A stretch of 64,000 bases of DNA, from NCBI GenBank assembly GCA_011525785.1, contig WYBT01000019.1, forward strand, positions 153,931 through 217,930, read 5' to 3'. The position numbers were made by a program, and so were the translations under genes. The DNA comes from Planctomycetaceae bacterium. Lineage in GTDB: Bacteria > Planctomycetota > UBA1135 > GCA-002686595. The notes under the pieces were generated by a model that searched no databases, had not been told where the DNA came from, and saw only the letters and a program-made list of their open reading frames with translations. Below, one piece after another: positions 41,970 to 51,255 of the stretch (position 1 is the first letter of the stretch; every line of letters begins with the position of its first letter).

Positions 41970-43364
41970 TCAGGCCGGGGCCAGCGCGCGGGCCTCGCTC
42001 AGCCGCCGCGGCAAGGTCAGCCGGAAGCGCGCGCCGCCCAGCGGCGAGGTCTCGATCTCGATGCGGCCGTCGTGGCGCGTGGCGGCGTCCTTGACGATCG
42101 CCAGGCCCAGCCCGTACCCGACGCGGCGGCCGTGGGCGCTGGGCCCGCGGTAGAAGGGATCGAAGATGCGCTCGCGCTGGTCGACGGGCACCCCGGGGCC
42201 CGAGTCGTCCACGACGGCCGCGATGGTCTCGTCGTCCGCGCGGATCTCGACCTGCACCTCGCCGCCCTTGGGGCTCCACTCGATCGCGTTGGCGACCAGG
42301 TTGCGCAGCGCGCGCAGGATGCTCTCGCGGTCGCCGCGCATGCGCGTGTCGCCGTGGGTTTCCATGCGCAGCCGGACACCCGCGCGTTCGGCGCGCAGGC
42401 CCTCGCGCTCCAGCCGCAGGCGCGCCTGGTCGACCACGTCGAACTCCTCCAGGGGCTGCGCCTTCTGCGGGTCGCGCGGCGCGCAGATCGTCATCAGGTT
42501 GTCGATCGCGTCGCCCAGCTCGCGCAGCTCCTCGAGGTTCGAGACGAGCACCTTGCGGTAGGCGTCGGCGTCGCGCCGCGAGAGCAGGGCCACCTCGGTC
42601 GCGCCCATCAGGTTCTGGATCGGCGCGCGCAGCTCGTGCGCCATGCTGGCGTACAGCACGCGGTGGCGTTCGGTTGCGCCGCGCACGTTGGCGAGCAGCT
42701 CCTGCAGCGCGTCGACCACTTCGCGGATCTCGTCGGGCGCGCGCGAAACGTCGACTTCGACGCGCGACTGCGGCTCGCGCACCTCGCGCGCGCTCTGCGC
42801 GACCTGGCGCAGCAGCTTCGCGGAGCGCCGCATCAGGAACAGCCCGACCAGCACGTTCGCGCCGACGCCGCCGAGCAGCACGACCGCGGCCCAGGTGCGG
42901 TAGCTGCGCATGCGCTCGAAGCGAGCGGAGCCGTCGAGCAGAAGGCTCACCTGCAAGTCGCCTTGCAGCACCTCCGTGCGCCAGCGACGCCCGCCCTCGA
43001 GGCGCACGGTCTGGCCCTTGGGGCCGGCCTTGGAGACTTCGTCGGTGAGCAGCTCGACCGCGCCGCAGTCGTGCTCGGCCCACTGCCAGGCGACGTTCCA
43101 CACGCGCCACGCCAGCGGATCGGCGCTCGAGCGCGCGATCTCGGAGGCGATCCCGTCGAAGGCCTCGGCCGTCTGCGGGTCCGCGGCGAGGAAGCGCACG
43201 CGCAGCTCCTTGAGCCGGTTTTCGGCCAGCACGTCGAGCTCGTGGTGCACCGAGTCGAAAACGAACACCGCCGCGATGGCGAACATCGCGAACGACAGAC
43301 CCGTGGTTCCCAGCATGAACCACAGCGTCAGGCGACTCGAGAGCGACCAGCGCCGATCGTCCAC
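41970..43364 (-). CDS. Sensor histidine kinase
   Basis: The 464-residue protein starts at GTG 43364, 14 bases after the response regulator stop. Two transmembrane helices (LGTTGLSFAMFAIAAVFVFD and TWAAVVLLGGVGANVLVGLF) bracket a periplasmic sensor of about 120 residues. A HAMP-like linker follows. The H-box is ASMAHELRAPIQNLM with the phospho-acceptor His. The ATPase domain has LRNLVANAIEWSPKGG (N box), VVDDSGPGVP (G1) and VGYGLGLAIVKDAATRHDG (G2). The set is complete. It phosphorylates the upstream-encoded OmpR-type regulator. Sensor ligands are unknown. Confidence 0.93.
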   Translation of the reverse strand: MDDRRWSLSSRLTLWFMLGTTGLSFAMFAIAAVFVFDSVHHELDVLAENRLKELRVRFLAADPQTAEAFDGIASEIARSSADPLAWRVWNVAWQWAEHDCGAVELLTDEVSKAGPKGQTVRLEGGRRWRTEVLQGDLQVSLLLDGSARFERMRSYRTWAAVVLLGGVGANVLVGLFLMRRSAKLLRQVAQSAREVREPQSRVEVDVSRAPDEIREVVDALQELLANVRGATERHRVLYASMAHELRAPIQNLMGATEVALLSRRDADAYRKVLVSNLEELRELGDAIDNLMTICAPRDPQKAQPLEEFDVVDQARLRLEREGLRAERAGVRLRMETHGDTRMRGDRESILRALRNLVANAIEWSPKGGEVQVEIRADDETIAAVVDDSGPGVPVDQRERIFDPFYRGPSAHGRRVGYGLGLAIVKDAATRHDGRIEIETSPLGGARFRLTLPRRLSEARALAPA

Positions 43365-43378
43365 GCGCTCGCGGCCCG

Positions 43379-44050
43379 CTAGACCGCCTCGGGAATGCGG
43401 TAGCCCTCGCCGCGCACGGTGGCGATCAGCGAGGGGCCGTGGCGGTCGAGCTTGCGGCGCAGGCGGCCGATGTGCACGTCGACCAGATTGGTCTCGGGCT
43501 CGCGCTCGAAGCCCCACACGTCGCGCAGCAGGTCGGCGCGCGTCAGTGTGCGGCCCTCGGCGCGCGTCAGCGCCAGCAGCAGATCGAATTCGCGCGGGCT
43601 GAGGTCGATCTTGCGCCCGGCGCGGTAGGCGGCGCGACTGACGAGGTCGAGCTTGACGTCGTGGATCTCGACCGGCGGCAGCGACTTGCGCCGCCGCACG
43701 ACGACCTCGATGCGCGCGAGCAGCTCGCTGAAGGCGAAGGGCTTGATGACGTAGTCCTCCGCGCCCAGGCGCAGGCCCTTGACGCGCTCTTCGACCGTGT
43801 CGCGGGCGGTCACGAAGATCACCGGCGTCTCGCGGCCCGTTTCACGGATCTGCTCGAGCAGCTCCCAGCCGGTCTGCGCCGGCAGCATCACGTCGAGCAG
43901 GATCACGTCGAAGTTGCGCTGCGTCTGCGACAGCACGCTCAGCGCGCTGTCGCCGTCGGCCGCCGTCTCCACCTCGTATCCCGACTCGCTCAGTCCCGCC
44001 TGCACGTACTCGCGCAGCTTCGGGTCGTCGTCGACTACCAGACACCGCAT
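43379..44050 (-). CDS. OmpR/PhoB-family response regulator
   Basis: The 223-residue protein has a receiver domain (MRCLVVDDDPKLREYVQAGL, DVILLDVMLP with the phospho-acceptor Asp, VIFVTARD, EDYVIKPFAFSEL with the conserved Lys) and a C-terminal winged helix (SPREFDLLLALTRAEGR, TNLVDVHIGRLRRKLDRHG, TVRGEGYRIPE). It pairs with the histidine kinase that follows in the same operon. Its cluster neighbours give no clear clue to the target genes. Confidence 0.96.
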   Translation of the reverse strand: MRCLVVDDDPKLREYVQAGLSESGYEVETAADGDSALSVLSQTQRNFDVILLDVMLPAQTGWELLEQIRETGRETPVIFVTARDTVEERVKGLRLGAEDYVIKPFAFSELLARIEVVVRRRKSLPPVEIHDVKLDLVSRAAYRAGRKIDLSPREFDLLLALTRAEGRTLTRADLLRDVWGFEREPETNLVDVHIGRLRRKLDRHGPSLIATVRGEGYRIPEAV

Positions 44051-44135
44051 GACCCCTCCTGATCGGTTGTGTGAGCGACGCCTGCACGCGCCGTCCTGCT
44101 TGGACCGATGCTAGCAGGGCCCTGCGGCGCACCGC

Positions 44136-45533
44136 TCATGAAGCTGCGGTCACGTTGGCGTGCGCCGCCCACGCCGCCCAGCCGCCTCGCAGGTCGACTA
44201 GGCGCGTGAAACCGGCCTGTTCGAGCAGCGACGCGGCGATCGACGAGCGGTAGCCGCCCTGGCACTGGATCACGAGCTCGCGCTCGCGCGGCAGGCCGCG
44301 GGCCAGCTCGCGCAGCTTGGGGAGCGGTTCGTTGCGCGCGCCGTCGATGTGGCCCGCGGCGAACTCGCTCGCGGCGCGCACATCGATCACCAGCGGCGGA
44401 TTGTCGCCCCGCAGCAGCGCCTGGAGTTCGGGCGGGTCGATGCGGCGATGGCTGCGCGTGAGCTCGGGACGGCCAGCGAAGGCCGCGGCGCCGCCGTCGA
44501 GGAAGCCCGCGACGCGATCGAAGCCGATGCGGCCCAGGCGCACGGCGGATTCGCGTTCGGCGCCGACCGGTGCGATGAGCACGAGCTCCTGCTCGGGGCG
44601 CAGCAGCTCGCCGCACCAGTGCGCGTACTTGCCCGACAGGCCGATGTTGGTCGAGCCGGCGAGGTGGCTGCGCGCGTAGTCGTCGGGCTCGCGCGTGTCG
44701 AGCACGACCGCGCCGGCGTTCTGGCGGCGCAGCAGGTCCTCGAGCGAGAGCGGCGCCAGCCCGCGCGCGAGCGCCTGCTCGAGCGTCGGCTTGGCCTTGC
44801 GATTGAGCTGCGCGTCGAAGGCGAAGTAAGCCGGCGCCGTCGGTTGCTCGCGGGTCAGCTCGGCCACGAACTGCTCGCGCGACTGCGGCTGCAAGGCCCA
44901 GTTCACGCGCTTTTGCAGCCCGAGGGTCGAGCTTGTCTCCTTGCTGAGGTTCTTCCCGCAGGCCGAGCCCGCGCCGTGCGCCGGGTAGACGATGGTCGCG
45001 TCGGGGAGTGGCAGGATCTTCTCGCGCAGCGAGTCGTAGGCCAGCGACGCGAGCTGCTCCGCCGTCATGCCGACCGACACGAGCAGGTCCGGCCGCCCGA
45101 TGTCGCCGATGAACAGCGTGTCGCCGGTGAAGATGGCGTGCGGCTCGCTGGCGCTCTTGGACACATCGAACAGCGCGTAGGTCGTCGACTCGGGCGTGTG
45201 GCCGGGCGTCGCGAGCGCGCGGATGCGCAGGTCGCCCAGTTCGAGGGTCTCGCCGTCGGCGAGCGGGTGCGAGGGGTACTCGGTGCGGCCCGCTGCGCCG
45301 AGGTGGATCGTCGCGCCGCAGCGCTCCGCCAGCTCGAGGTGCCCGGAGGCGAAGTCGGCGTGGAAGTGGGTGAGCAGGACGTGGGCGATGCGCAGCCCGT
45401 GGCGCTGCGCGTCGGCGAGGTAGCGCTCGACGTCGCGCTCCGGGTCGATCACCACCGCGGTCTTCGTGCGCTCGTCGCCGATCAGGTAGGAAGCGTGGGC
45501 CAGGCACGGCAGGTAGTAGCTCTGGAGCAGCAT
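44136..45533 (-). CDS. Metallo-beta-lactamase fold hydrolase with two rhodanese domains
   Basis: The 465-residue protein starts at ATG 45533. Residues 1-250 are a metallo-beta-lactamase fold of the persulfide dioxygenase-like subgroup, with LLTHFHADFASGH, ATPGHTPEST, GDTLFIGDIGRPDLL and VYPAHGAGSACG. Residues 275-355 are a first rhodanese domain (AVVLDTREPDDYARSHLAG) that lacks the active-site Cys. Residues 365-460 are a second rhodanese domain with the active Cys in VIQCQGGYRSS. Such fusions handle glutathione persulfide or other sulfane sulfur. There is no signal peptide. Confidence 0.88.
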   Translation of the reverse strand: MLLQSYYLPCLAHASYLIGDERTKTAVVIDPERDVERYLADAQRHGLRIAHVLLTHFHADFASGHLELAERCGATIHLGAAGRTEYPSHPLADGETLELGDLRIRALATPGHTPESTTYALFDVSKSASEPHAIFTGDTLFIGDIGRPDLLVSVGMTAEQLASLAYDSLREKILPLPDATIVYPAHGAGSACGKNLSKETSSTLGLQKRVNWALQPQSREQFVAELTREQPTAPAYFAFDAQLNRKAKPTLEQALARGLAPLSLEDLLRRQNAGAVVLDTREPDDYARSHLAGSTNIGLSGKYAHWCGELLRPEQELVLIAPVGAERESAVRLGRIGFDRVAGFLDGGAAAFAGRPELTRSHRRIDPPELQALLRGDNPPLVIDVRAASEFAAGHIDGARNEPLPKLRELARGLPRERELVIQCQGGYRSSIAASLLEQAGFTRLVDLRGGWAAWAAHANVTAAS

Positions 45534-45790
45534 GGGGGGATCATCGGGGCCGGCGCGCGGGGACGCCAGCTCGCCCGCGGCCGCGCAGGCGCGCCCCGGC
45601 GAGAGCGCGCGGCCGTTGGAGCGCACGCCCTGCGGGCGGGGAAGTCGGCGCGGGCGACAGAGCAAGTCTCGGCAAATTGCATTTGCGGCCGCCGCACCGT
45701 GTGCGGCGGCAGGGTTACACTCGATGTTCGGTCCCCGTGCTCGGACCCCCCGGCGCTGCCGCCGCCAGCCGAACGACCCTCCCCCTCACC

Positions 45791-47200
45791 ATGCTCATTC
45801 AACCTCGAAGCGTCGTCGCGCTCGTTCCGCTGGCTGCCGCGCTGCTCGCGACGGCCCAGCTCGCGCCCCGGGCCGCGGCCCAGAACGCCGCCCAGGGCGA
45901 CCTCGAGAATCAGTCCTTGCCGCCGCGGCCTGGGAACGTGCTTTTCATCCTGGCGGACGACATCGGGATCGACATGGTGCAGCAGTTCGGCGGCCAGACG
46001 ACCGCGCCGCCCACGCCCAACATCGACCAGCTGTGCGCCAGCGGCGTCAGCTTCGTCAATCACTTCGTCGACCCGATCTGCTCCCCGACGCGGACCACGA
46101 TCCTGACCGGGCGCTATTCGATGCGCTCGCTCATCGGACGGCCGATCCACGAGTGGCAGAGCGCCTGGTCGCTGCCGCTGACGACGCTGACGCTGCCCAA
46201 GGTGCTCGCCACGCACTCGGTCTGGCCGGTGGCGATGTCGGCCATTGGCAAGTGGCATCTGGGCACCGTCAACAACGGCGGCGACCTGCACCCGAACTTG
46301 ATGGGCTTTCCCTACTTCGCGGGGGTGATGGGGAACTTCAACTTCGGCGCGGACTACACCAACTGGACCAAGGTCGTGAACGGCGTGAGCTCGCAGAGCA
46401 CGACCTACGCGACCACCGAGCAGGTCGACGACGCCATCGCTCGCATCGGCGCGATGCCCGAGCCGTGGTTCCTCTACCTCGCCTTCAGCGCGGCCCACAT
46501 CCCGTTCCACGCGCCGCCGGCGCACCTGCACAGCTACAACCTCTCGGGCCCGCCGGATCAGACGCCGGCCGAGCACTACCGCGCGTCGGTGCAAGCCATG
46601 GACACCGAGATCGGCCGCCTGCTGCAGTCGATGAGCCCCGAGGTGCGCGCCTCGACGACGATCGTGTTCATGGGCGACAACGGCTCGGTCACGCAGGCCG
46701 TGCTGCCGCCGAACATCCCGGGCCAAGCCAAGGGCACGCTCTACGACGGCGGCATCCGCGTGCCGCTCGTGATCTCCGGGAACGGCGTCGAGCACCCCGG
46801 CAGTCGCTGCTACGCGATGACGCAGGGCGTGGACCTGTTCCCGACGGTGCTGGAGCTGTTCGGCGTCAATCCGCAGGTCGCCAGCGCGCCCGCACAGCCG
46901 CTCGACGGCCAGAGCTTGATGCAGTACCTCGAGCGCCCGTGGACGCCGTCGCAGCGCCAATACGTCTACGCGCAGCGCTTCGATCCCAACGGGCCGCCGC
47001 CGTACCAGTCGGCCGGCTTCATGATCCGCGACACGCGCTGGAAGTACATCGAGCGCCAGGGCTCGGGCAGCCTGTTCTTCGACCTCGCGAGCGGCCCGAA
47101 CGCCGAGACCGTGAACCTTCTGGACACCCCGCCGCTGACCCTGGAGCAGTCCCAGGCGCTGGCCCGCCTGCAGCGCGCGCTGGCCGAGGTCATGCGCTGA
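45791..47200 (+). CDS. Sulfatase, exported
   Basis: The 469-residue protein starts at ATG 45791 with a signal peptide (VVALVPLAAALLATAQLAP). It is a type I sulfatase with the formylglycine site CSPTR in PICSPTRTTILTGRYS and metal ligands in VLFILADDIGID. Other motifs are AIGKWHLG, FMGDNGSV and TLYDGGIRVPLVISG. The Cys must be oxidised by a formylglycine-generating enzyme, which is not in the window. It probably removes sulfate from a polysaccharide or small molecule outside the cytoplasm. A second sulfatase follows in the same direction. Confidence 0.93.
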   Translation: MLIQPRSVVALVPLAAALLATAQLAPRAAAQNAAQGDLENQSLPPRPGNVLFILADDIGIDMVQQFGGQTTAPPTPNIDQLCASGVSFVNHFVDPICSPTRTTILTGRYSMRSLIGRPIHEWQSAWSLPLTTLTLPKVLATHSVWPVAMSAIGKWHLGTVNNGGDLHPNLMGFPYFAGVMGNFNFGADYTNWTKVVNGVSSQSTTYATTEQVDDAIARIGAMPEPWFLYLAFSAAHIPFHAPPAHLHSYNLSGPPDQTPAEHYRASVQAMDTEIGRLLQSMSPEVRASTTIVFMGDNGSVTQAVLPPNIPGQAKGTLYDGGIRVPLVISGNGVEHPGSRCYAMTQGVDLFPTVLELFGVNPQVASAPAQPLDGQSLMQYLERPWTPSQRQYVYAQRFDPNGPPPYQSAGFMIRDTRWKYIERQGSGSLFFDLASGPNAETVNLLDTPPLTLEQSQALARLQRALAEVMR

Positions 47201-47309
47201 TCGGCGCACGGCCCGGCGCCCGAGCTTGGGGTAGAGTTTTCTGACCGCGAGAGCAGCTCGGGCTGGCGTCGTCCGCTCGGCGCGGCGCCGCGGCTGTCCG
47301 CCGCTCGGT

Positions 47310-48686
47310 ATGCGACCGCACCCCGTTCAACCTGCCCAGGCCGTGCTCGTCTGCGCCGCGCTGGCGCTCGCGGGCGGCTGCGGCTCGGGCTCGGATTCGC
47401 AGGGCTCTCCGCCGCCGCCCACCAACGTGCTCGTGGTGGTGCTCGACGACTGGGGCGTCGACATGTTCGCCCCCGCGGGGGTCCACCCGGACGCGCCGTC
47501 GCTGCCGGCCCTCGAGGGCCTCGCGAGTCAGGGCGTCTACTTTTCGCGCGCGTACGTGGCGCCGACCTGCTCGCCGACACGCTCGCAGATCCTCACCGGC
47601 CGCTACAGCTTCCGCACGGGCATCGGCGAGCCCATCGCGCAGTGGCAGAGCGTCCCGGCGCTGGCGTTCGACGAAGTCACGCTGCCCGAGGTGTTCGACA
47701 ACGCCGCGCCGCGCCCGGTGGCGAGCGCTGCGATCGGCAAGTGGCACCTGGGCTCGCTCGCCGTCGGCGACGCCGACCACCCCAACCTGCAGGGCTTCGA
47801 CTGGTTCGAGGGCACGCTCGGCAATCTGTTCTTCGGGCAGCGCTTCGACGACTACACCAAGATCACCAACGGCGTCGCCCAGCCCAGCACGGAGTACGCG
47901 ACGAGCGAGCAAGTCGACGACGCGCTCGAGCGCATCGCGGTGCTGCCGCAGCCCTGGCTCTTGTGTCTGGGCTTCAACGCTCCGCACCAGCCCTTCCACG
48001 CGCCGCCGGCGACGCTCCACGGCTACGCCTTGTCCGGCGATCCCGACGCGACCCCGAACCTGCACTACAAGGCGGCCTTGGAGGCGCTCGACACCGAGTT
48101 GGGGCGGCTGCTGGCGTCGATGCCGCCGAACGTGCGCGCCAACACGACGGTCTTCGTGATCGGCGACAACGGCACGCCCAACGAGGCGACCACACCGCCT
48201 GCTATCGACGGTCAGAACAAGGGCTCGTTGTTCGAGGGCGGCGTGCGCGTGCCGTTGATCGTGGCCGGCAAGCACGTGGCGCAGCCGGGTCGCACCAGCG
48301 ACGCGCTCGTCCACTCGGTGGATCTGTTCGCCACCGTTGCGGACTTGCTCGAGACCGACTTCCGCGCCGGAGTGGGCGACGCGCGCCCGATCGACTCGCT
48401 GAGCTTCGTGGAGCTGCTGCGCGACGCGGCGGCCGCGCCCAGTCGCACAGAGGTGTTCCACGAACGCTTCTCGCCCAACGGTCCGGGGCCCTACGTCGGT
48501 CGCGGCTGGATGCTGCGCAACGAGCGTTGGAAGCTGATCCGCCGCGATGGCCAGGCGGACCAGTTCTACGACATGCAGGGACTCGAACTGGAGGGCCCGG
48601 CGCTCGACCTGGGCGCGCTCGACTTCGAGCAGCAGGCCGCCTACGACGCGCTGGTGATGCGCCTGGCCGCGATCCTCGGCAGTTGA
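47310..48686 (+). CDS. Sulfatase lipoprotein
   Basis: The 458-residue protein has a lipobox (VLVCAALALAGGC). It shares the same fold and motifs as the preceding gene: VLVVVLDDWGVD, PTCSPTRSQILTGRYSFRTG, AIGKWHLGSL, VIGDNGTP and SLFEGGVRVPLIVAG. The two proteins are clear paralogues, with matching EQVDDA(I/L) and FDPNG/FSPNG segments, so the pair probably arose by tandem duplication. The lipid anchor suggests different placement from the first, freely exported, enzyme. The substrate is unknown. Confidence 0.93.
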   Translation: MRPHPVQPAQAVLVCAALALAGGCGSGSDSQGSPPPPTNVLVVVLDDWGVDMFAPAGVHPDAPSLPALEGLASQGVYFSRAYVAPTCSPTRSQILTGRYSFRTGIGEPIAQWQSVPALAFDEVTLPEVFDNAAPRPVASAAIGKWHLGSLAVGDADHPNLQGFDWFEGTLGNLFFGQRFDDYTKITNGVAQPSTEYATSEQVDDALERIAVLPQPWLLCLGFNAPHQPFHAPPATLHGYALSGDPDATPNLHYKAALEALDTELGRLLASMPPNVRANTTVFVIGDNGTPNEATTPPAIDGQNKGSLFEGGVRVPLIVAGKHVAQPGRTSDALVHSVDLFATVADLLETDFRAGVGDARPIDSLSFVELLRDAAAAPSRTEVFHERFSPNGPGPYVGRGWMLRNERWKLIRRDGQADQFYDMQGLELEGPALDLGALDFEQQAAYDALVMRLAAILGS

Positions 48687-48690
48687 CGGG

Positions 48691-50226
48691 CTACTCGAGC
48701 GCGAGCTCGCGCAGCGTGAGCACGGCGCAGCGGCGCAGGTCCTTGAGGTACGCGTAGTCGTCGGAGATCAGGCGCACGGTCAGCGCGGGGCGGGCGCGCA
48801 GTTCGCTCGGGAGCTCGAGGCGCACGTCGAGCGGCTCGACGCCTCCCAGTTCGAGTTCGCCGAGCACGAACTCGTCCGCTTCGAGGCGCACGCGCGCCGC
48901 TTGCAGTTCGGCGCGGCCCAGCCGCTCTGCGCGCACTCGCACGGCGCTGGCGTCGCGCGCCGCGAGGATGCACGAAAAGTACGGCGCGAGGGCCCCGTTC
49001 TTCTCGATGCCGGCGTGGATCTGGTGCAGCGGCGCGCGCTCGTCGAGCGGCAGGGCGATCGACGCTGAGAGCTCGTCGAGGCGCGCGGCGTGGAAACGCG
49101 TCAACGCTTCCCGCGTCGCTTCGGCGGCGCCCGCAGTGTGGATCTCGCGCAGCCGCTGCGCGTGCTCCTCGACCGGCGCGAGCGCGAGCGTGGCGAGCAT
49201 CCCGCGCTCCTGGATCGCTCCGTACAGCACGCTCGCGACGGCTCGGTGGCCCTCGACCGACCAGTGCGGATCGATGTCCGAGATCCGGTTGCGCAGCTCG
49301 GTCGCGAAGGCGTCGCTCAGGAACAGCACGCCGCGTTCGTCGCGGCCGCGCGCGAGGTGCTCGGCGGCCACGCACAGCGAACCGGTCCAGTTGAACAGCG
49401 CCAGGTACTCGCCGCCGGCGGCTCGAACCGCTGCCTCGAGCTGTTCGAGCTCCGCGCGGGCGCTGGCGAAACGCTCGCGCGACTCGTGGTCGAGCCCTTC
49501 ACCGAGCATGCCGTAGCGCTTGGCGCCCAATCGCACGGCCAGTTCGCCGCTGGTCAGCGAGTTGGCGCGCTCGCGGTGCTGCGCGCTGAAGTTCGCCATG
49601 CCGCCGAAGCCGCGCACATCTGCGGTGTCGTCGAGATCGTTGAACACCAGCACGTGCACGACCAGGTCGGGCGCGAGCCAGGTCAGCGAGCGGCGCAGGA
49701 AGGCGCACTCGGCGCGGATGTTCCAGCTCGAGATGCCGACGTGGAGCACCTCGATCTCCCGTCCCGCGCTGGAGTTGGCGCGCAGCAGCGCCTCGAGTTG
49801 CGCGCCGGCGCGCTCGGGCCACTCGACACCGGCGCCGTGCACGAACGAGTCGCCCAGCAACACCACTCGCACCATTCCGTCGGGCTTGGGCGTCTGGAAG
49901 TCCCGCTCGCTCAGCCCGAAACGATTGGAGTGCGCGGCGTGATCGCCCGACAGGCGCGGCTGGAGCACGCGCACCACGTCGGCATCGGGATGGGAATCCC
50001 AGCTCGCGCGCGTGGTCGGATCGAAGCGCCCGTCCGCCACGGCGCCCGCGGGATCGGCGGGATCGTCGGTGGCTTGGGGACCGCGCGTGTCGGGCCGCAG
50101 CCGGCGCACTTCGCGAGCGAGCACGAAGACCGCGCCCGCCAAGCCCAGCGAGAGCGCGCCGAGCAGCACGGCGAGCTTGCGCCACGGGGCCTGCGTTGCG
50201 CGGCTGGGGTCGACTGCGTTGGCCAT
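48691..50226 (-). CDS. Membrane-anchored SGNH-type hydrolase with C-terminal domain
   Basis: The 511-residue protein has one N-terminal transmembrane helix (LAVLLGALSLGLAGAVFVLA). The SGNH domain runs from about residue 95 to 360 with the nucleophile motif VVLLGDSFVHGAG and the late DPHWSVEGHRAVA that carries the catalytic Asp and His. HVGISSWNIRAE and VFNDLDDT supply the Gly and Asn block regions. The C-terminal 130 residues are a beta-rich domain (ELELGGVEPLDVRLELPSEL). It is closely related to the protein at 54348-55823. The likely role is extracytoplasmic acyl ester cleavage or transfer, by analogy to AlgX and DHHW-type proteins. Confidence 0.8.
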   Translation of the reverse strand: MANAVDPSRATQAPWRKLAVLLGALSLGLAGAVFVLAREVRRLRPDTRGPQATDDPADPAGAVADGRFDPTTRASWDSHPDADVVRVLQPRLSGDHAAHSNRFGLSERDFQTPKPDGMVRVVLLGDSFVHGAGVEWPERAGAQLEALLRANSSAGREIEVLHVGISSWNIRAECAFLRRSLTWLAPDLVVHVLVFNDLDDTADVRGFGGMANFSAQHRERANSLTSGELAVRLGAKRYGMLGEGLDHESRERFASARAELEQLEAAVRAAGGEYLALFNWTGSLCVAAEHLARGRDERGVLFLSDAFATELRNRISDIDPHWSVEGHRAVASVLYGAIQERGMLATLALAPVEEHAQRLREIHTAGAAEATREALTRFHAARLDELSASIALPLDERAPLHQIHAGIEKNGALAPYFSCILAARDASAVRVRAERLGRAELQAARVRLEADEFVLGELELGGVEPLDVRLELPSELRARPALTVRLISDDYAYLKDLRRCAVLTLRELALE

Positions 50227-50320
50227 GCGTCAGGCGTGCGCGCCGCGCTCGACGCAGTGTGCTGCGGACGCGCATGCGACACGCCCAGCCCGTATCCTAC
50301 GCCGACGCCTCGTGTGCTGC

Positions 50321-50572
50321 ATGTTCGGATGTCTGGGCTCGCTGCTCTCGCGCGCCGTGCTCGCCGTGATGTACCTCAACGGGTACCTGGCAGCGGCGTA
50401 CGAGAGCGTGCTCTGGCCGCTCCTGGGCTTCGTGTTCCTGCCGCTGACGACCATCTTCTACGCCTGGACGATGAACTCGCACGGCGCGGTCGAAGGGCTC
50501 TACACAGTCGGGCTCACGCTGGCCGTGCTGGCCGACCTGGGCGTGCTGTCGGGCGCGCGCGACTCGGAGTGA
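50321..50572 (+). CDS. Small membrane protein
   Basis: The 83-residue protein is read from ATG 50321 and has two or three hydrophobic segments (RAVLAVMYLNGYLAAAYE, VLWPLLGFVFLPLTTIFYAW, YTVGLTLAVLADLGVLSG). It is the expected type of small inner membrane protein of unknown function. It is divergent from the SGNH gene at 48691 and ends 27 bases before the DUF4920 gene end. I do not recognise a named family. Confidence 0.7.
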   Translation: MFGCLGSLLSRAVLAVMYLNGYLAAAYESVLWPLLGFVFLPLTTIFYAWTMNSHGAVEGLYTVGLTLAVLADLGVLSGARDSE

Positions 50573-50599
50573 CGCGCGCCGCGACCGCGAACGCCGGAA

Positions 50600-51082
50600 C
50601 TACTTCTTGGCGTCCGTGAACTCGACGCCGGAGGCGACCAAGGTCAGCTCCTTCACAGGCTCGGTGATCTTCGCGGCCTCGTCGTGCTTGCCGGCGTCCT
50701 CGAGGTAGTGCTTGGCGTCGGCGACGGAGATCTCCTTGACGGCGAACGCGCCTTCGACGCGCACCGGCCGGCCTTCGCAGTCCAGCGGCACGAAGAAGCC
50801 GTAGTTCTCGAACGTGACGCGCATCTTGCGCTCGCCGTCGCTCATCACCATCCAGCAGCCCTTGACCTTGCACACCGAGCTGACGACGCCCTCGAGCAGC
50901 ACGCGCTGGCCGTCGTATTTCGCGGGCGAGCTCATCAGGCTCGCGGCCGTGATGGGCTTTCCGCTGGGCAGCGCCTTGCCGTAGACCTCGCCCGAGGAGG
51001 CCACGGCGTCGTTGCGAGTCGAGGAGCAGGCGGAGGCGAGGACGAGGAGCGCGGCGACAGCGGCGGTGGAGAGGTGCTTCAT
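50600..51082 (-). CDS. DUF4920 family lipoprotein
   Basis: The 160-residue protein starts at ATG 51082 with a lipobox (AVAALLVLASAC). It matches DUF4920: YGKALPSGKPITAASLMSSP, VLLEGVVSSVCKVKGCWMVM and FFVPLDCEGRPVRVEGAF. The C-x(4)-C in VCKVKGCW is a feature of the family and could bind metal or form a disulphide. Function is not known. It has an OB-like fold in this position. It may bind a ligand at the outer surface of the cell membrane. Confidence 0.88.
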   Translation of the reverse strand: MKHLSTAAVAALLVLASACSSTRNDAVASSGEVYGKALPSGKPITAASLMSSPAKYDGQRVLLEGVVSSVCKVKGCWMVMSDGERKMRVTFENYGFFVPLDCEGRPVRVEGAFAVKEISVADAKHYLEDAGKHDEAAKITEPVKELTLVASGVEFTDAKK

Positions 51083-51255
51083 GGCGATTGGGTTCGTTCG
51101 GGGGCTCGATGAAAGGGACGACGAAATCGCAGTGTACCGCCGGCTCGGATTCGATTGACGGGCGCCGCGCTCACGCCAGACTCGTTCGACATCGCTCCGC
51201 ACGGCGGGGCGGCGACGAACGCGCTGTCGCAGCGCGCGAAACCACGGAGACAGAC

